Positions 1-10,050 of a stretch of DNA of 64,000 nt are shown here, one piece after another. Made by a program: the position numbers and the translations under genes. Below the pieces are notes generated by a model. It saw only the letters and a program-made list of their open reading frames with translations. It did no database searches and was not told the DNA's origin. Numbering within the stretch: the first letter of the stretch is position 1; each line of letters begins with the position of its first letter. Origin of the DNA: Noviherbaspirillum saxi (GTDB taxonomy: Bacteria; Pseudomonadota; Gammaproteobacteria; Burkholderiales; Burkholderiaceae_D); contig NZ_QYUO01000001.1 in the NCBI RefSeq assembly GCF_003591035.1, forward strand, positions 496,001 through 560,000, written 5' to 3'.

Positions 1-1050
1 GTTTGCGGCGGGCTTGGCCTGCTCCCTGCCGGCCTTGCCGACCACGGCTTCGAAATACGAGGCCATCGCTTTCGATTGGGTCAGTACCGCCGCGTCGTAT
101 TCCGGCAAGCCATAATCGTTGACGAAGCGCTCGCGCATCGCGCCGGGCAATTCCGGCATGCTGGCCTTCACGCGATCAATCCAGTCCTGCGCGATGACCA
201 GCGGCGGCAAATCGGGATCGGGGAAATAGCGGTAATCCTGCGCGTCTTCCTTGCTGCGCATCGAGCGCGTTTCCTTGCGATCCGGATCGTACAGGCGGGT
301 TTCCTGCACCACCTTGCCGCCATCCTCGATCAACTCGATCTGGCGGCGCACTTCATAGTTGATCGCCTCTTCAAGGAAGCGAAACGAGTTCAGGTTCTTG
401 ATTTCGCAGCGCGTGCCGTATTCCTTCTGGCCGAATGGGCGCACCGATACGTTGGCGTCGCAGCGGAACGATCCTTCCTGCATGTTGCCGTCGCAAATGC
501 CCAGCCACATCACCAGCGAATGCAGTGATTTCGCATAGGCGACCGCTTCGGCGGCGCTGCGCATGTCGGGCTCGGTCACGATTTCGAGCAGCGGCGTGCC
601 GGCGCGGTTGAGGTCGATGCCGGACATGCCGTGATAATCCTCATGCAGCGACTTGCCGGCGTCTTCTTCCAGGTGCGCGCGCGTGAGTTGTACGCTGCGC
701 ATCTCCGCCTTGCCATCCTTTTCAAGCACGAAGGAAACCGTGCCGCCCTGGACTACCGGAATTTCATACTGGCTGATCTGGTATCCCTTGGGCAGGTCGG
801 GATAAAAGTAATTCTTGCGCGCGAAGATGGATTGCGGCGCAATCTTGGCACCGATCGCCAGGCCGAACTGGATCGCGCGTTCGACCGCGCCCTTGTTCAT
901 GACCGGCAGCACGCCAGGCAACGCGAGGTCGACCGGCGAGGCTTGCGTATTTGGCTCGGCGCCGAAGCGTGTCGACGCGCCGCTGAATATCTTGGATTGG
1001 GTCGAGAGTTGCGCGTGCGTCTCAAGACCGATTACGACTTCCCATTGCAT
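1..1050 (-). CDS. gatB: Asp-tRNA(Asn)/Glu-tRNA(Gln) amidotransferase subunit B (partial)
   Basis: GatB binds and phosphorylates the misacylated tRNA (Glu-tRNAGln or Asp-tRNAAsn) and receives ammonia from GatA. About 350 N-terminal residues are visible; the C-terminal tail/YqeY part lies beyond the left edge. The protein opens [15 protein letters not shown], typical of the family, and has the conserved [14 protein letters not shown] segment near residue 142. The ATG is at 1048-1050. It is the last gene of a gatC-gatA-(secreted protein)-gatB run on the minus strand, 71 bp after the inserted gene. Identification is secure from the sequence; only the missing 3' end limits it. Confidence 0.96.
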   Translation of the reverse strand, partial: MQWEVVIGLETHAQLSTQSKIFSGASTRFGAEPNTQASPVDLALPGVLPVMNKGAVERAIQFGLAIGAKIAPQSIFARKNYFYPDLPKGYQISQYEIPVVQGGTVSFVLEKDGKAEMRSVQLTRAHLEEDAGKSLHEDYHGMSGIDLNRAGTPLLEIVTEPDMRSAAEAVAYAKSLHSLVMWLGICDGNMQEGSFRCDANVSVRPFGQKEYGTRCEIKNLNSFRFLEEAINYEVRRQIELIEDGGKVVQETRLYDPDRKETRSMRSKEDAQDYRYFPDPDLPPLVIAQDWIDRVKASMPELPGAMRERFVNDYGLPEYDAAVLTQSKAMASYFEAVVGKAGREQAKPAAN

Positions 1051-1121
1051 GGTGTTGTCCTCATTTTGCTTGCTTCCCGCCGCCTGCGCCAAGCAGACGC
1101 AAACGGGCGGCAGGTTGCTGA

Positions 1122-1610
1122 TTATTCTTCATACCGGCATTGTCCGGTCTTCAGGTGGATCGACAATTCCGAAAAATTCTCGCGCGATCCGCACAGGGCG
1201 GGACAGCTTGGCTTGACGCTCAGGGTATCGCCGTCTCGCTCCAGCCGGATCGAGCAATTCAAGCGCCGACCGAAATCGAAGCCGCGTTGTGCGCGCGCAG
1301 CGGGTGCATCCTTGAGCGCGACGCGCCAGCTTGCGCGCGTGTTGTCGTCGCGGACCTCGGCTTGCAAGCCATCGCTTTCATCGATACTGCAATCGAAGCC
1401 ATGCGTACTGCGAAACAGGGACGACTCCCAGCGAAAGGCTTCGATCCGGCTGCCGTTGAGACGGAACTCGCCATTGTCGGCATAGGTGGTCGTCTCCGCT
1501 GCGTCCTTGCGCGTGGTGCTGCAGGAAAAGCGCGCATCGAGCTGCTGCGCCAGCGCGCTGGCTGCAGCCAGCGACAGCAGTGCTCCAGCGACGATGGCGC
1601 GCGGCGTCAT
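1122..1610 (-). CDS. Small secreted hypothetical protein inside the gatCAB operon
   Basis: A 162-residue protein with a clear Sec signal peptide (hydrophobic stretch about residues 5-20 ending ASALA-QQ). The mature part has six cysteines (in CSTT, DCSI, NCSI, SCPALC and QCRY contexts), suggesting disulfides in the periplasm. No family is recognised. The ATG lies 2 bp after the gatA stop, so translation is probably coupled to gatA; the gene separates gatA from gatB. Codon use looks like its neighbours. The competing frames across this stretch show no family features, so I favour this one. Function unknown. Confidence 0.75.
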   Translation of the reverse strand: MTPRAIVAGALLSLAAASALAQQLDARFSCSTTRKDAAETTTYADNGEFRLNGSRIEAFRWESSLFRSTHGFDCSIDESDGLQAEVRDDNTRASWRVALKDAPAARAQRGFDFGRRLNCSIRLERDGDTLSVKPSCPALCGSRENFSELSIHLKTGQCRYEE

Positions 1611-1612
1611 GC

Positions 1613-3073
1613 TTATACGCCTTCCGGTGCGCGGCGGTGCCAGTCGGTCGCCAGCTGATACTGGTGCGCGACATTGAGCAGCTTCGCTTCTTCGAAATAA
1701 TTGCCGATGATCTGCAGTCCGACCGGACGCTTGCCATTCTTGTCGCCCTGGCCGAACCCGCAGGGAATCGACATGCCGGGCAAACCGGCCAGGCTGGTCG
1801 ACAGCGTGAAAATATCGGCAAGATAGTTGGCCACCGGGTCATCGGTCTTGTCGCCGAGATCCCATGCCACGGTGGGTGATACCGGGCCCATGATCACGTC
1901 GCACTGCGTGAATGCATTCTGAAAATCCTGCGCGATCAGACGGCGGATCTTTTGCGCCTGCAGGTAGTAGGCATCGTAATAACCGTGCGACAGCACATAC
2001 GCGCCGACCAGAATGCGGCGCTTGACTTCATCGCCGAAGCCTTCCGCGCGCGACTTGCGGTACATGTCGCCGAGGTCCTTGTATTCCTTGGCGCGATGGC
2101 CATAGCGCACGCCATCGAAGCGGCTGAGGTTGGACGATGCTTCGGCCGGCGCGATCACGTAGTACACCGGAATCGACAGCTCGGTTTTCGGCAGCGAGAT
2201 ATCGACCAGTGTCGCGCCCAGCTTTTCATATTCGGCAAGCGCTGCGCGCACCGCCTGCTCCACATCCGGCGCCAGGCCTTTGCCGAAATACTCACGCGGG
2301 ATGCCGATCTTCAAGCCCTGCAGCTTGTTGTTCAGGTCGCGCGTGAAGTCTTCCGCCGGAAGCTCAAGACTGGTCGAGTCGCGCGGATCGAAGCCGGTCA
2401 TCGCATTGAGCAGCAGGCCACAGTCTTCCGCGGTCTGCGCCATCGGTCCGCCCTGATCCAGCGACGATGCAAAAGCGATCATGCCAAAACGCGAGACGCG
2501 GCCATAAGTAGGCTTGATGCCGGTGACGCCGCACAGCGATGCCGGCTGGCGAATCGAACCGCCGGTATCGGTTGCGGTGGCGGCCGGTGCCAGTCGCGCG
2601 GCAATGGCAGCCGCCGAGCCGCCGGACGAGCCGCCGGGAATCGCATTGCGGTCCCAGGGGTTCTTCACCGGGCCGAAGAAAGAGTTCTCGTTGGAAGAAC
2701 CCATGGCGAATTCATCACAATTGAGTTTTCCCAGCGTGACCATACCTGCTGTGCGGAACTGTTGGACCACAGTTGCATCGAAGGGGCTGGCGTAATTTGC
2801 GAGCATCTTCGAGCCGGCGGTGGAACGCCAGCCGCGCGTAACGAAGATGTCCTTGTGCGCGATGGGAATGCCGGTTAGCGGTGTCGTGTCATTTTTGGCA
2901 ATGCGCGCATCCGATTCCGCAGCCTGCTGCAGTGTCAGGTTTTCATCGACGTGGATGAAGGCGTTCAGGTCGCTTTGTTTGATGCGGTCAAGGAACAGCC
3001 TCGCCAGTTCAGTGGCGGAAACCTGTTTTGCATGCAGCAATGCGGAAAGTTCTTTTAGGGTCTTGGTATGCAT
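1613..3073 (-). CDS. gatA: Asp-tRNA(Asn)/Glu-tRNA(Gln) amidotransferase subunit A
   Basis: The glutaminase subunit: it releases ammonia from glutamine for transamidation of Glu-tRNAGln/Asp-tRNAAsn. At 486 residues it has the usual length. Amidase-signature Ser-cisSer-Lys triad by family spacing: Lys74 (AHKD), Ser149 (in PGGSSGGS) and Ser173 ([10 protein letters not shown]). The frame stays open for 62 codons upstream, but [10 protein letters not shown] at 3073 matches normal GatA N-termini, and the extension overlaps gatC out of frame, so 3073 is taken as start. It follows gatC by 49 bp. Confidence 0.97.
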   Translation of the reverse strand: MHTKTLKELSALLHAKQVSATELARLFLDRIKQSDLNAFIHVDENLTLQQAAESDARIAKNDTTPLTGIPIAHKDIFVTRGWRSTAGSKMLANYASPFDATVVQQFRTAGMVTLGKLNCDEFAMGSSNENSFFGPVKNPWDRNAIPGGSSGGSAAAIAARLAPAATATDTGGSIRQPASLCGVTGIKPTYGRVSRFGMIAFASSLDQGGPMAQTAEDCGLLLNAMTGFDPRDSTSLELPAEDFTRDLNNKLQGLKIGIPREYFGKGLAPDVEQAVRAALAEYEKLGATLVDISLPKTELSIPVYYVIAPAEASSNLSRFDGVRYGHRAKEYKDLGDMYRKSRAEGFGDEVKRRILVGAYVLSHGYYDAYYLQAQKIRRLIAQDFQNAFTQCDVIMGPVSPTVAWDLGDKTDDPVANYLADIFTLSTSLAGLPGMSIPCGFGQGDKNGKRPVGLQIIGNYFEEAKLLNVAHQYQLATDWHRRAPEGV

Positions 3074-3122
3074 AAGGTGTGCGGCCGGTCCCGAATGGAC
3101 CAGTAGATATTCCGACAAGAGG

Positions 3123-3425
3123 TTATTCGATGACTTTGGGCACGAGGTACAGACCGTCCTGCGTTGCCGGCGCGACCTCCTGGTAATCGTCACGGCGGTT
3201 TGGCTCGGATACCTGATCTTCGCGCAGACGTAATGCAACATTGTCCTGATAGGCGGCAATCGGATGATTCAGAGGTTCGACGCCGCTGGTATCGACTGCG
3301 CGCATCTGCTCCACGAGATCGAAGATGCCATTGAGCTTGGCTAGGGTTTTGCCGGCCTGGGCTTCATCCAGATCGAGTTGCGCGAGACGGGCGAGGCGCT
3401 TAACGTCGTTGAGGTCGAGTGACAT
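3123..3425 (-). CDS. gatC: Asp-tRNA(Asn)/Glu-tRNA(Gln) amidotransferase subunit C
   Basis: The 100-residue GatC subunit, which wraps round GatA and stabilises the GatAB interface. It begins [17 protein letters not shown] and has the typical 'GVEPLNHP' turn followed by LREDQVSE, all family hallmarks. First gene of the gatCAB transcript, divergent from mreB across a 262-bp intergenic region that must hold both promoters. Confidence 0.96.
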   Translation of the reverse strand: MSLDLNDVKRLARLAQLDLDEAQAGKTLAKLNGIFDLVEQMRAVDTSGVEPLNHPIAAYQDNVALRLREDQVSEPNRRDDYQEVAPATQDGLYLVPKVIE

Positions 3426-3479
3426 GATTATGTAGTTGGAACGGACCGTTGTCGGTCGGTATTTTCAGAAAACAAATGT

Positions 3480-3506
3480 GTTTTAGTTCTGGCAAAAACT
3501 TGTCAA
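3480..3506 (-). promoter_or_regulatory. Candidate sigma70 promoter for gatCAB
   Basis: On the minus strand a perfect TTGACA (-35, plus-strand 3501-3506) is followed after 15 bp by TAAAAC (-10, 3480-3485), 55 bp upstream of the gatC ATG. The spacer is short by 1-2 bp and the -10 is imperfect. On the plus strand the same region has TTGTCA (3500-3505)-17-TGTATC (3523-3528) and an AT-rich tract with TAGAAT (3580-3585), possible mreB promoter parts. This is pattern reading only. Confidence 0.35.
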
Positions 3507-3657
3507 AAGGGCCGATAAAGCGTGTATCCGGACCACATTTTTGGAGTTTCCCTCGACTAATTTCGGTTAAATTATAAGGTAGAATGACGGGTTAAGACCT
3601 TGCCGGCCCAGTGTAGTAAACCGCAAAGGTTACCCGGATTTTCACCACCAATGTTAA

Positions 3658-4731
<1,074 letters not shown>

Positions 4732-4743
4732 TACACAATGCAC

Positions 4744-4772
4744 GCGCGCCCGGCGGTCAATACCGGGCGCGC
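4744..4772 (+). promoter_or_regulatory. Perfect 10-bp hairpin between mreB and mreC
   Basis: GCGCGCCCGG at 4744-4753 pairs perfectly with 4763-4772 across a 9-nt loop. No T-run follows, so it is not a standard intrinsic terminator. It lies 13 nt after the mreB stop and could stabilise the mreB message 3' end or lower read-through into mreC. Function is inferred. Confidence 0.5.
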
Positions 4773-4821
4773 CAGGCGGACCGATATCCCAGTCACATTC
4801 CCGGAATATAGTTAGCCCCTG

Positions 4822-6045
4822 ATGGAATACAGTCCACCGCCACTCTTCAAGCAAGGCGCCTCCGCGCGCGCCAAAGTGGGGTTCTTCTCCCTGATTGCAC
4901 TGGTCCTGCTGATTGCCGATTCGCGCTTGCATACGCTCGGCATGATCCGCCAGCTGGTCGGTACCGGTCTCTACCCGCTGCAAGTCGTGGCGCTGCTCCC
5001 GCGCGATGCGGTCTATATGGTCGGCGACTATTTTTCGTCGCTGTCCTCGGTGCAACGCGAAAACAACAAGCTCAAGCAGGAGCAGGTCGCCAATGCGCAT
5101 ACGCTGCAGCAGGTGCAGCAGCTTGCCGCCGAAAACGCACAGCTGCGCCGCCTGCTCGATGCGAACGAACGCTTGCCGGTCAAGTCGATCATGAGCGAAA
5201 TCCTGTACGACGCGCGCGATGCGTTCACCCGCAAGGTCGTGCTTGACCGCGGCAGCCGGCACGGCGTACGGCCGGGACAGCCGGTGATCGATGATGTGGG
5301 CGTGGTCGGTCAGGTCACCCGTGTCTTTCCGTTTACTTCCGAGATCACGCTGCTGACCGACAAGGATCAGGCCATTCCGGTTCAGGTGGTGCGCACCGGT
5401 TTGCGCAGCATCGCTTATGGACAAGGCCATTCCGGTGCGCTCGATCTGCGCTTCATGCCCGCCAATGCCGACATCAAGAGCGGCGATATGCTGATCACCT
5501 CGGGTATCGACGGCATCTATCCGGCGGGCTTGGCCGTCGCCAAGGTGACCCAGGTAGAAAGCAAATCTTCCGATGCCTTTGCCCGCATCAATTGCCTGCC
5601 GGTAGCCGGTGTGGATCGCAACCGCCAGTTGCTGATCCTGCTTACTGAAAGCAATTTCCCGGAGCGGCCCGCGCCGGAAGAGGCGAGAGACAAGAAAGAC
5701 AAAGCCAGCAAGAAGAAAGCGCTGGAAGCCGTCAAGGATGTGGCGAAAGATGCACCCAAGCCAGCTCCTGCGGCGCATTCCGCAACGCCTGCGACAATTG
5801 CTGAACCTGCTGCAGCCAAACCTGCTGCAGCCAAACCTGCTGCAGCCAAACCTGCGGTAGCGGCACCTGCCGCTGCTGCAAGCAAGCCCGATGCGACGAG
5901 TACCGCTACCTCCAACAAGGCGGCGGCTGCAACGCGGCCGGTCGCGCCGGCACGCAACAATTCGAACGCGCAAGCGACAACCGGTACGGCGCCCGCCCCT
6001 GTTCCCCCTGCGACTCCGACTCCTGCCCAGGTACAAAAGCCATGA
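4822..6045 (+). CDS. mreC: Rod shape-determining protein MreC with long Ala/Pro/Lys tail
   Basis: Inner-membrane protein whose periplasmic part links MreB to PBP2. One TM at about residues 17-35, a coiled coil at about 70-112 (KLKQEQVANAHTLQQVQQ...), then the beta-barrel region with VVDRG-like and GDMLITSGIDGIYP motifs to about residue 275. At 407 residues it is longer than most MreC because of a C-terminal low-complexity tail (about 285-407) rich in Lys, Ala and Pro, with tandem KPAAA repeats. The 3' end overlaps mreD by 4 nt (ATGA). Confidence 0.95.
   Translation: MEYSPPPLFKQGASARAKVGFFSLIALVLLIADSRLHTLGMIRQLVGTGLYPLQVVALLPRDAVYMVGDYFSSLSSVQRENNKLKQEQVANAHTLQQVQQLAAENAQLRRLLDANERLPVKSIMSEILYDARDAFTRKVVLDRGSRHGVRPGQPVIDDVGVVGQVTRVFPFTSEITLLTDKDQAIPVQVVRTGLRSIAYGQGHSGALDLRFMPANADIKSGDMLITSGIDGIYPAGLAVAKVTQVESKSSDAFARINCLPVAGVDRNRQLLILLTESNFPERPAPEEARDKKDKASKKKALEAVKDVAKDAPKPAPAAHSATPATIAEPAAAKPAAAKPAAAKPAVAAPAAAASKPDATSTATSNKAAAATRPVAPARNNSNAQATTGTAPAPVPPATPTPAQVQKP
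5804..5848 (+). repeat. Three tandem 15-bp repeats in the mreC tail
   Basis: AACCTGCTGCAGCCA occurs three times in a row (5804-5818, 5819-5833, 5834-5848), followed by a partial fourth. Each unit encodes one Pro-Ala-Ala-Ala-Lys step in frame, so copy-number change would lengthen or shorten the MreC tail without a frameshift. Confidence 0.9.
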
Positions 6046-6554
6046 ATAGCCCGCATTACATCCTGTTGCCGGCGAATCCGCTGTTCATTGTCTCCAGCCT
6101 GGTACTCGCCTTTTTGCTGAATCTCTTGCCTTGGGGCCACTGGGTCGGCGTGCCGGATTTCGTCGCACTGGTCCTGGTGTTCTGGAGCATTCATCAGCCG
6201 CGTAAAGTCGGCATCGGCATAGCATTCATGATGGGCCTGCTCATGGATGTCCATGATGCCAGCCTGCTGGGTGAAAACGCCTTGTCCTATACCTTGCTGT
6301 CGTATTTCGCGATCATGATCCATCGCCGGGTGCTGTGGTTCAAGATACCGACGCAGGCCACGCACGTGCTGCCATTGCTGCTGTTCATGCAGACGGTGCA
6401 ACTGGTGGTGCGCATGCTCGTCAGCGGCAAGTTTCCCGGCTGGTCGTATTTTCTGGAAAGCATCGTCGCCGCCGCACTGTGGCCCATCGTTTCTGCAATT
6501 CTGCTGGCGCCGCAGCGCCGCGCCATCAATCGCGATGACACGCGGCCGATCTGA
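6042..6554 (+). CDS. mreD: Rod shape-determining membrane protein MreD
   Basis: Small integral membrane partner of MreC in the elongasome. 170 residues with about five hydrophobic segments and the family-typical DFVALVLVFWSIHQPRKVG region followed by GLLMDVHDASLLG. It starts 4 nt inside mreC, which shows translational coupling. 155 bp without a gene follow before mrdA; they contain a short hairpin (CAGTCCG 6578-6584 with CGGACTG 6590-6596). Confidence 0.95.
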   Translation: MNSPHYILLPANPLFIVSSLVLAFLLNLLPWGHWVGVPDFVALVLVFWSIHQPRKVGIGIAFMMGLLMDVHDASLLGENALSYTLLSYFAIMIHRRVLWFKIPTQATHVLPLLLFMQTVQLVVRMLVSGKFPGWSYFLESIVAAALWPIVSAILLAPQRRAINRDDTRPI

Positions 6555-6709
6555 TGCAAGCGTCAAGACTTGTTTGGCAGTCCGCATGACGGACTGAGCT
6601 GGAAAATGGCGAATGCTGCTGAGGGCATTTGCATCGGCCCGGTTGCCGTCGCGGCAGCAGGGCAGCGTAATGGCATGGGCGGATCGACTTCATCCGCGCA
6701 AGAAGGATC

Positions 6710-8698
6710 ATGACCGAATTCAAAAACACCGAACGCGAAGTGCACCTGTTCCGCATGCGGCTTTCCGTCGCCGGAATATTCGTGCTGATTTGTTTCGGCC
6801 TGCTGGCGACGCGCTTCGTCTGGCTGCAAGTCGTCAGGCACAACCACTATGCCAGCCAGGCGGAAGACAACCGCATATCGGTCGTGCCGGTCGTTCCCAA
6901 TCGCGGCTTGATCCTCGACCGCAACGGCGTGGTGGTCGCGCGCAATTTTTCTGCCTATACGCTTGAAATCACGCCCTCGAAGCTGGCCGAACCGCTGGAT
7001 GCGGTGATCGAAAGCCTGGCTACGCTGGTCGATATCCAGCCCAAGGACAAACGCCGCTTCCGCCGACTACTGGATGAAGCAAAGAACTTCGAAAGCGTGC
7101 CTATCCGCACCCGCCTCACCGATGAGGAAGTGGCGCGTTTCACGGCGCAGCGCTATCGTTTCCCCGGCGTTGAAATCCAGGCGCGCCTGTTCCGCCAGTA
7201 TCCCTTGGGTGAAACCGCCTCGCACGTGATCGGCTATATCGGCCGCGTCAGCCAGCGCGATGCGGAAAAAATCGAAGAGATGGAAGACGCCGCCAATTAT
7301 GCGGGCACCGATTACATCGGCAAGGAAGGGCTGGAAAAGAAATACGAAAAGATCCTGCACGGCACCACCGGTTACGAAGAAGTCGAAGTATCCGCCGGCG
7401 GACGCGCGGTGCGCACGCTGTCGCGCACACCGGCCACACCGGGCCATAACCTGATCTTGTCCATCGATATCGAGTTGCAGAAAGTGGTCGAGGAAGCATT
7501 CGGCGACCGGCGCGGCGCGCTCGTGGCAATCGAGCCCGCCACCGGCGATGTTCTCGCTTATGTCTCCAAACCCACCTTCGATCCCAATCTGTTCGTGGAC
7601 GGCATCGATCCCAAGAGCTGGGATGCACTGAACAATTCACCGGACCGGCCGCTGCTGAATCGCCCGCTGATCGGCACCTATCCGCCGGGCTCGACTTACA
7701 AGCCTTTCATGGCGCTGGCTGCGCTGGAACTGGGCAGGCGCACGCCCAACCAGGCCATTTCCGACCCGGGCTATTTCTGGTTCGGCAATCACAAGTTCCG
7801 CGACGACAAGGAAGGCGGCCACGGCATGGTGGACATGTACAAGTCCGTCGTGCATTCCTGTGATACCTACTATTACATCCTCGCCAATGAACTCGGCGTC
7901 GATACGATCCACGACTTCATGAAGCCGTTCGGATTCGGCCAGCTTACCGGCATCGATCTCGAACACGAGCGGCCCGGCATCCTGCCGTCGACCGCCTGGA
8001 AGCGCAATGCCTATCGTCGTCCGGAGCAAAAGAAGTGGTATGCGGGCGAGACGATCTCCATCGGCATCGGCCAGGGCTATAACTCGTTCACGCCGCTGCA
8101 GCTGGCGCATTCGACGGCTATCCTTGCCAACAACGGCGTGGTGATGAAGCCCCATCTGGTCAAGATCATCGAAAACGGCGCGACCAAGGAGCGCACACTG
8201 ACGGTTCCCAAAGAGAGTTACCGTATTCCGCTCAAGCAGGAGAATATCGACTTCGTCAAGAATGCGATGGCCGGTGTGGTCAAGGAAGGCACTTCTGCGC
8301 GCGCATTCGCAAAGGCCGGCTATGTCTCGGCGGGCAAGACCGGTACGGCACAGGTGATCGCGATCAAGAAGAATGAAAAGTACGATGCCAGCAAAATCGA
8401 CGAGCGGCATCGCGACCATTCGCTGTACACCGCGTTTGCTCCGGTCGACAATCCGCGCATTGCCATCGGTATCATCGTCGAGAACGGCGGTTTCGGTTCG
8501 GCCGCCGCCGCCCCTATCGTGCGCAAGGCGCTCGATTACTATCTGCTCGGCAAGCGGCCTGAAGACAAGGACAAACCGGCTGCGCCGGTTGAAAAAGTGG
8601 ATGTCACCACCACCCGGCCGGCGGCGGCAGTGAAGGCTGAATCGGAGTCGATCGGCGGTCCGCGCCCGGGCGCCGAAACCATGGGAAATGTAGACTGA
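6710..8698 (+). CDS. mrdA: Penicillin-binding protein 2 (elongasome transpeptidase)
   Basis: Class B PBP that cross-links peptidoglycan during rod elongation with RodA. 662 residues: TM about 18-38, pedestal domain, then the transpeptidase domain with S328-TYK331, S383-C-D385 and K543-TG-T. ASP-box-like PPGSTYKP and the DxYIGKEGLEK hinge are typical of PBP2. A Pro/Lys-rich tail follows from about 620. The TGA overlaps the rodA ATG by one base. The downstream position after mreD is standard. Confidence 0.97.
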   Translation: MTEFKNTEREVHLFRMRLSVAGIFVLICFGLLATRFVWLQVVRHNHYASQAEDNRISVVPVVPNRGLILDRNGVVVARNFSAYTLEITPSKLAEPLDAVIESLATLVDIQPKDKRRFRRLLDEAKNFESVPIRTRLTDEEVARFTAQRYRFPGVEIQARLFRQYPLGETASHVIGYIGRVSQRDAEKIEEMEDAANYAGTDYIGKEGLEKKYEKILHGTTGYEEVEVSAGGRAVRTLSRTPATPGHNLILSIDIELQKVVEEAFGDRRGALVAIEPATGDVLAYVSKPTFDPNLFVDGIDPKSWDALNNSPDRPLLNRPLIGTYPPGSTYKPFMALAALELGRRTPNQAISDPGYFWFGNHKFRDDKEGGHGMVDMYKSVVHSCDTYYYILANELGVDTIHDFMKPFGFGQLTGIDLEHERPGILPSTAWKRNAYRRPEQKKWYAGETISIGIGQGYNSFTPLQLAHSTAILANNGVVMKPHLVKIIENGATKERTLTVPKESYRIPLKQENIDFVKNAMAGVVKEGTSARAFAKAGYVSAGKTGTAQVIAIKKNEKYDASKIDERHRDHSLYTAFAPVDNPRIAIGIIVENGGFGSAAAAPIVRKALDYYLLGKRPEDKDKPAAPVEKVDVTTTRPAAAVKAESESIGGPRPGAETMGNVD

Positions 8699-9819
8699 TG
8701 GCCACCATGCAATTGACTGAACGTCGCGCCCTGTGGCCGACCATCAAACCCTACCTGGCTGTGTTCGACGGCCCGCTGGCGCTCATCGTGTTCCTGATTT
8801 TATCGGTCAGCACCATCTGCATGTTTTCGGCCGGCCTGGATGCGCCCGGGCGTTTCGAAGGACACATGCGCAACATCCTGATTTCCTTTGTCGTCATGTG
8901 GATCGCCGCAATCATGCCGCCGGCGATGTTGATGCGCATTGCCGTTCCTCTCTATACCGTTGGCGTTGCGTTGCTGATTGCGGTTGCCACCTTCGGCATC
9001 ATCAAGAAGGGCGCGCGGCGCTGGGTGAACGTCGGCGTCGTCATTCAGCCTTCCGAACTTCTCAAGATCGCGCTGCCCTTGATGCTGGCCTGGTTCTTCC
9101 AAAAGCGCGAGGGTCAGTTGCGATGGCAGGAATTCGCCGTGGCCGGCGTACTGCTGGCGATTCCCGTCGGCCTGATCGCCAAGCAACCCGATCTTGGCAC
9201 AGCCATCCTGGTCATGTCGGCCGGCTTTTATGTGATCTTCCTGGCAGGATTGTCCTGGAAGGTGCTGATCGGACTCGCGATCACCGGTGCCGCAAGTCTG
9301 CCTGTCGTATGGTCGGTGCTGCATGATTATCAGCGCCAGCGCGTGATGACGCTGATCGATCCGACCACCGATCCGCTCGGCAAAGGCTTTCATATCATTC
9401 AATCCATGATTGCGATCGGCTCGGGCGGCATCAGTGGCAAGGGCTGGATGAAAGGGACGCAGGCGCATCTTGAATTTATTCCCGAGCGAACGAGCGACTT
9501 TGTCTTCGCCGTGTATTCCGAAGAGTTCGGCCTGGTAGGCAATCTTGTGCTGCTGGTGCTCTACCTGTTGCTGATCGGGCGGGGTATGCTGATCGCGGCA
9601 AACGGCCCGACAGTGTTCTGCCGCCTGCTCGCGGGTGCGATCACGCTGATCTTTTTCACCTATGCCTTTGTCAACATGGGCATGGTCAGCGGCATCCTGC
9701 CGGTGGTCGGCGTACCTCTGCCTTACATGAGTTACGGCGGCACCGCCTTCGTAACCTTGAGCTTGGGACTGGGCATGCTGATGAGCATACAGCGCCATCG
9801 CAAGCTGGTGCAAAGCTGA
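8698..9819 (+). CDS. rodA: Peptidoglycan glycosyltransferase RodA (SEDS)
   Basis: SEDS-family polymerase that makes glycan strands from lipid II with PBP2. 373 residues and about ten TM segments. Family motifs include ARRWVNVG, IQPSELLKIALPL, KQPDLGTAIL, the catalytic-loop region YQRQRVMTLIDPTTDPLGKGFH and FIPERTSDFVFAVYSEEFG. Final gene of the mre operon. A GC stem (9886-9905) follows after 66 bp. Confidence 0.97.
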   Translation: MATMQLTERRALWPTIKPYLAVFDGPLALIVFLILSVSTICMFSAGLDAPGRFEGHMRNILISFVVMWIAAIMPPAMLMRIAVPLYTVGVALLIAVATFGIIKKGARRWVNVGVVIQPSELLKIALPLMLAWFFQKREGQLRWQEFAVAGVLLAIPVGLIAKQPDLGTAILVMSAGFYVIFLAGLSWKVLIGLAITGAASLPVVWSVLHDYQRQRVMTLIDPTTDPLGKGFHIIQSMIAIGSGGISGKGWMKGTQAHLEFIPERTSDFVFAVYSEEFGLVGNLVLLVLYLLLIGRGMLIAANGPTVFCRLLAGAITLIFFTYAFVNMGMVSGILPVVGVPLPYMSYGGTAFVTLSLGLGMLMSIQRHRKLVQS

Positions 9820-9885
9820 CACGTTGACCTTCGATCATGCCGGGCAAAATGACACCGGCAGCCTGACGGTCGATCCCTCCGCAAC

Positions 9886-9905
9886 GCTCGCCGACTCCGG
9901 CGAGC
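9886..9905 (+). terminator. Possible terminator hairpin after rodA
   Basis: GCTCGCCG (9886-9893) pairs perfectly with CGGCGAGC (9898-9905) across a 4-nt loop. A T-rich stretch (around 9923-9932) comes only about 18 nt later, so it is a weak intrinsic terminator at best. It lies between rodA and rlpA. Confidence 0.45.
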
Positions 9906-10050
9906 GGCATGGTTCTCTTACAATTTTTTAAAACTCTCTCCTTGCGGCAAATGTCTTGCCGAGGCACACTGTTGCCAGTTTTGCCTGGCGCGCTGATCGA
10001 CCGACTCTTGTGCGCCTTGCATCGATAACAAGCATTTCAGGGAGAGCGCG

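Noticed and set aside
5804..5848. Possible CRISPR-like direct repeats
   Set aside because: Three contiguous 15-bp units without spacers, in frame inside mreC; they encode a protein repeat.
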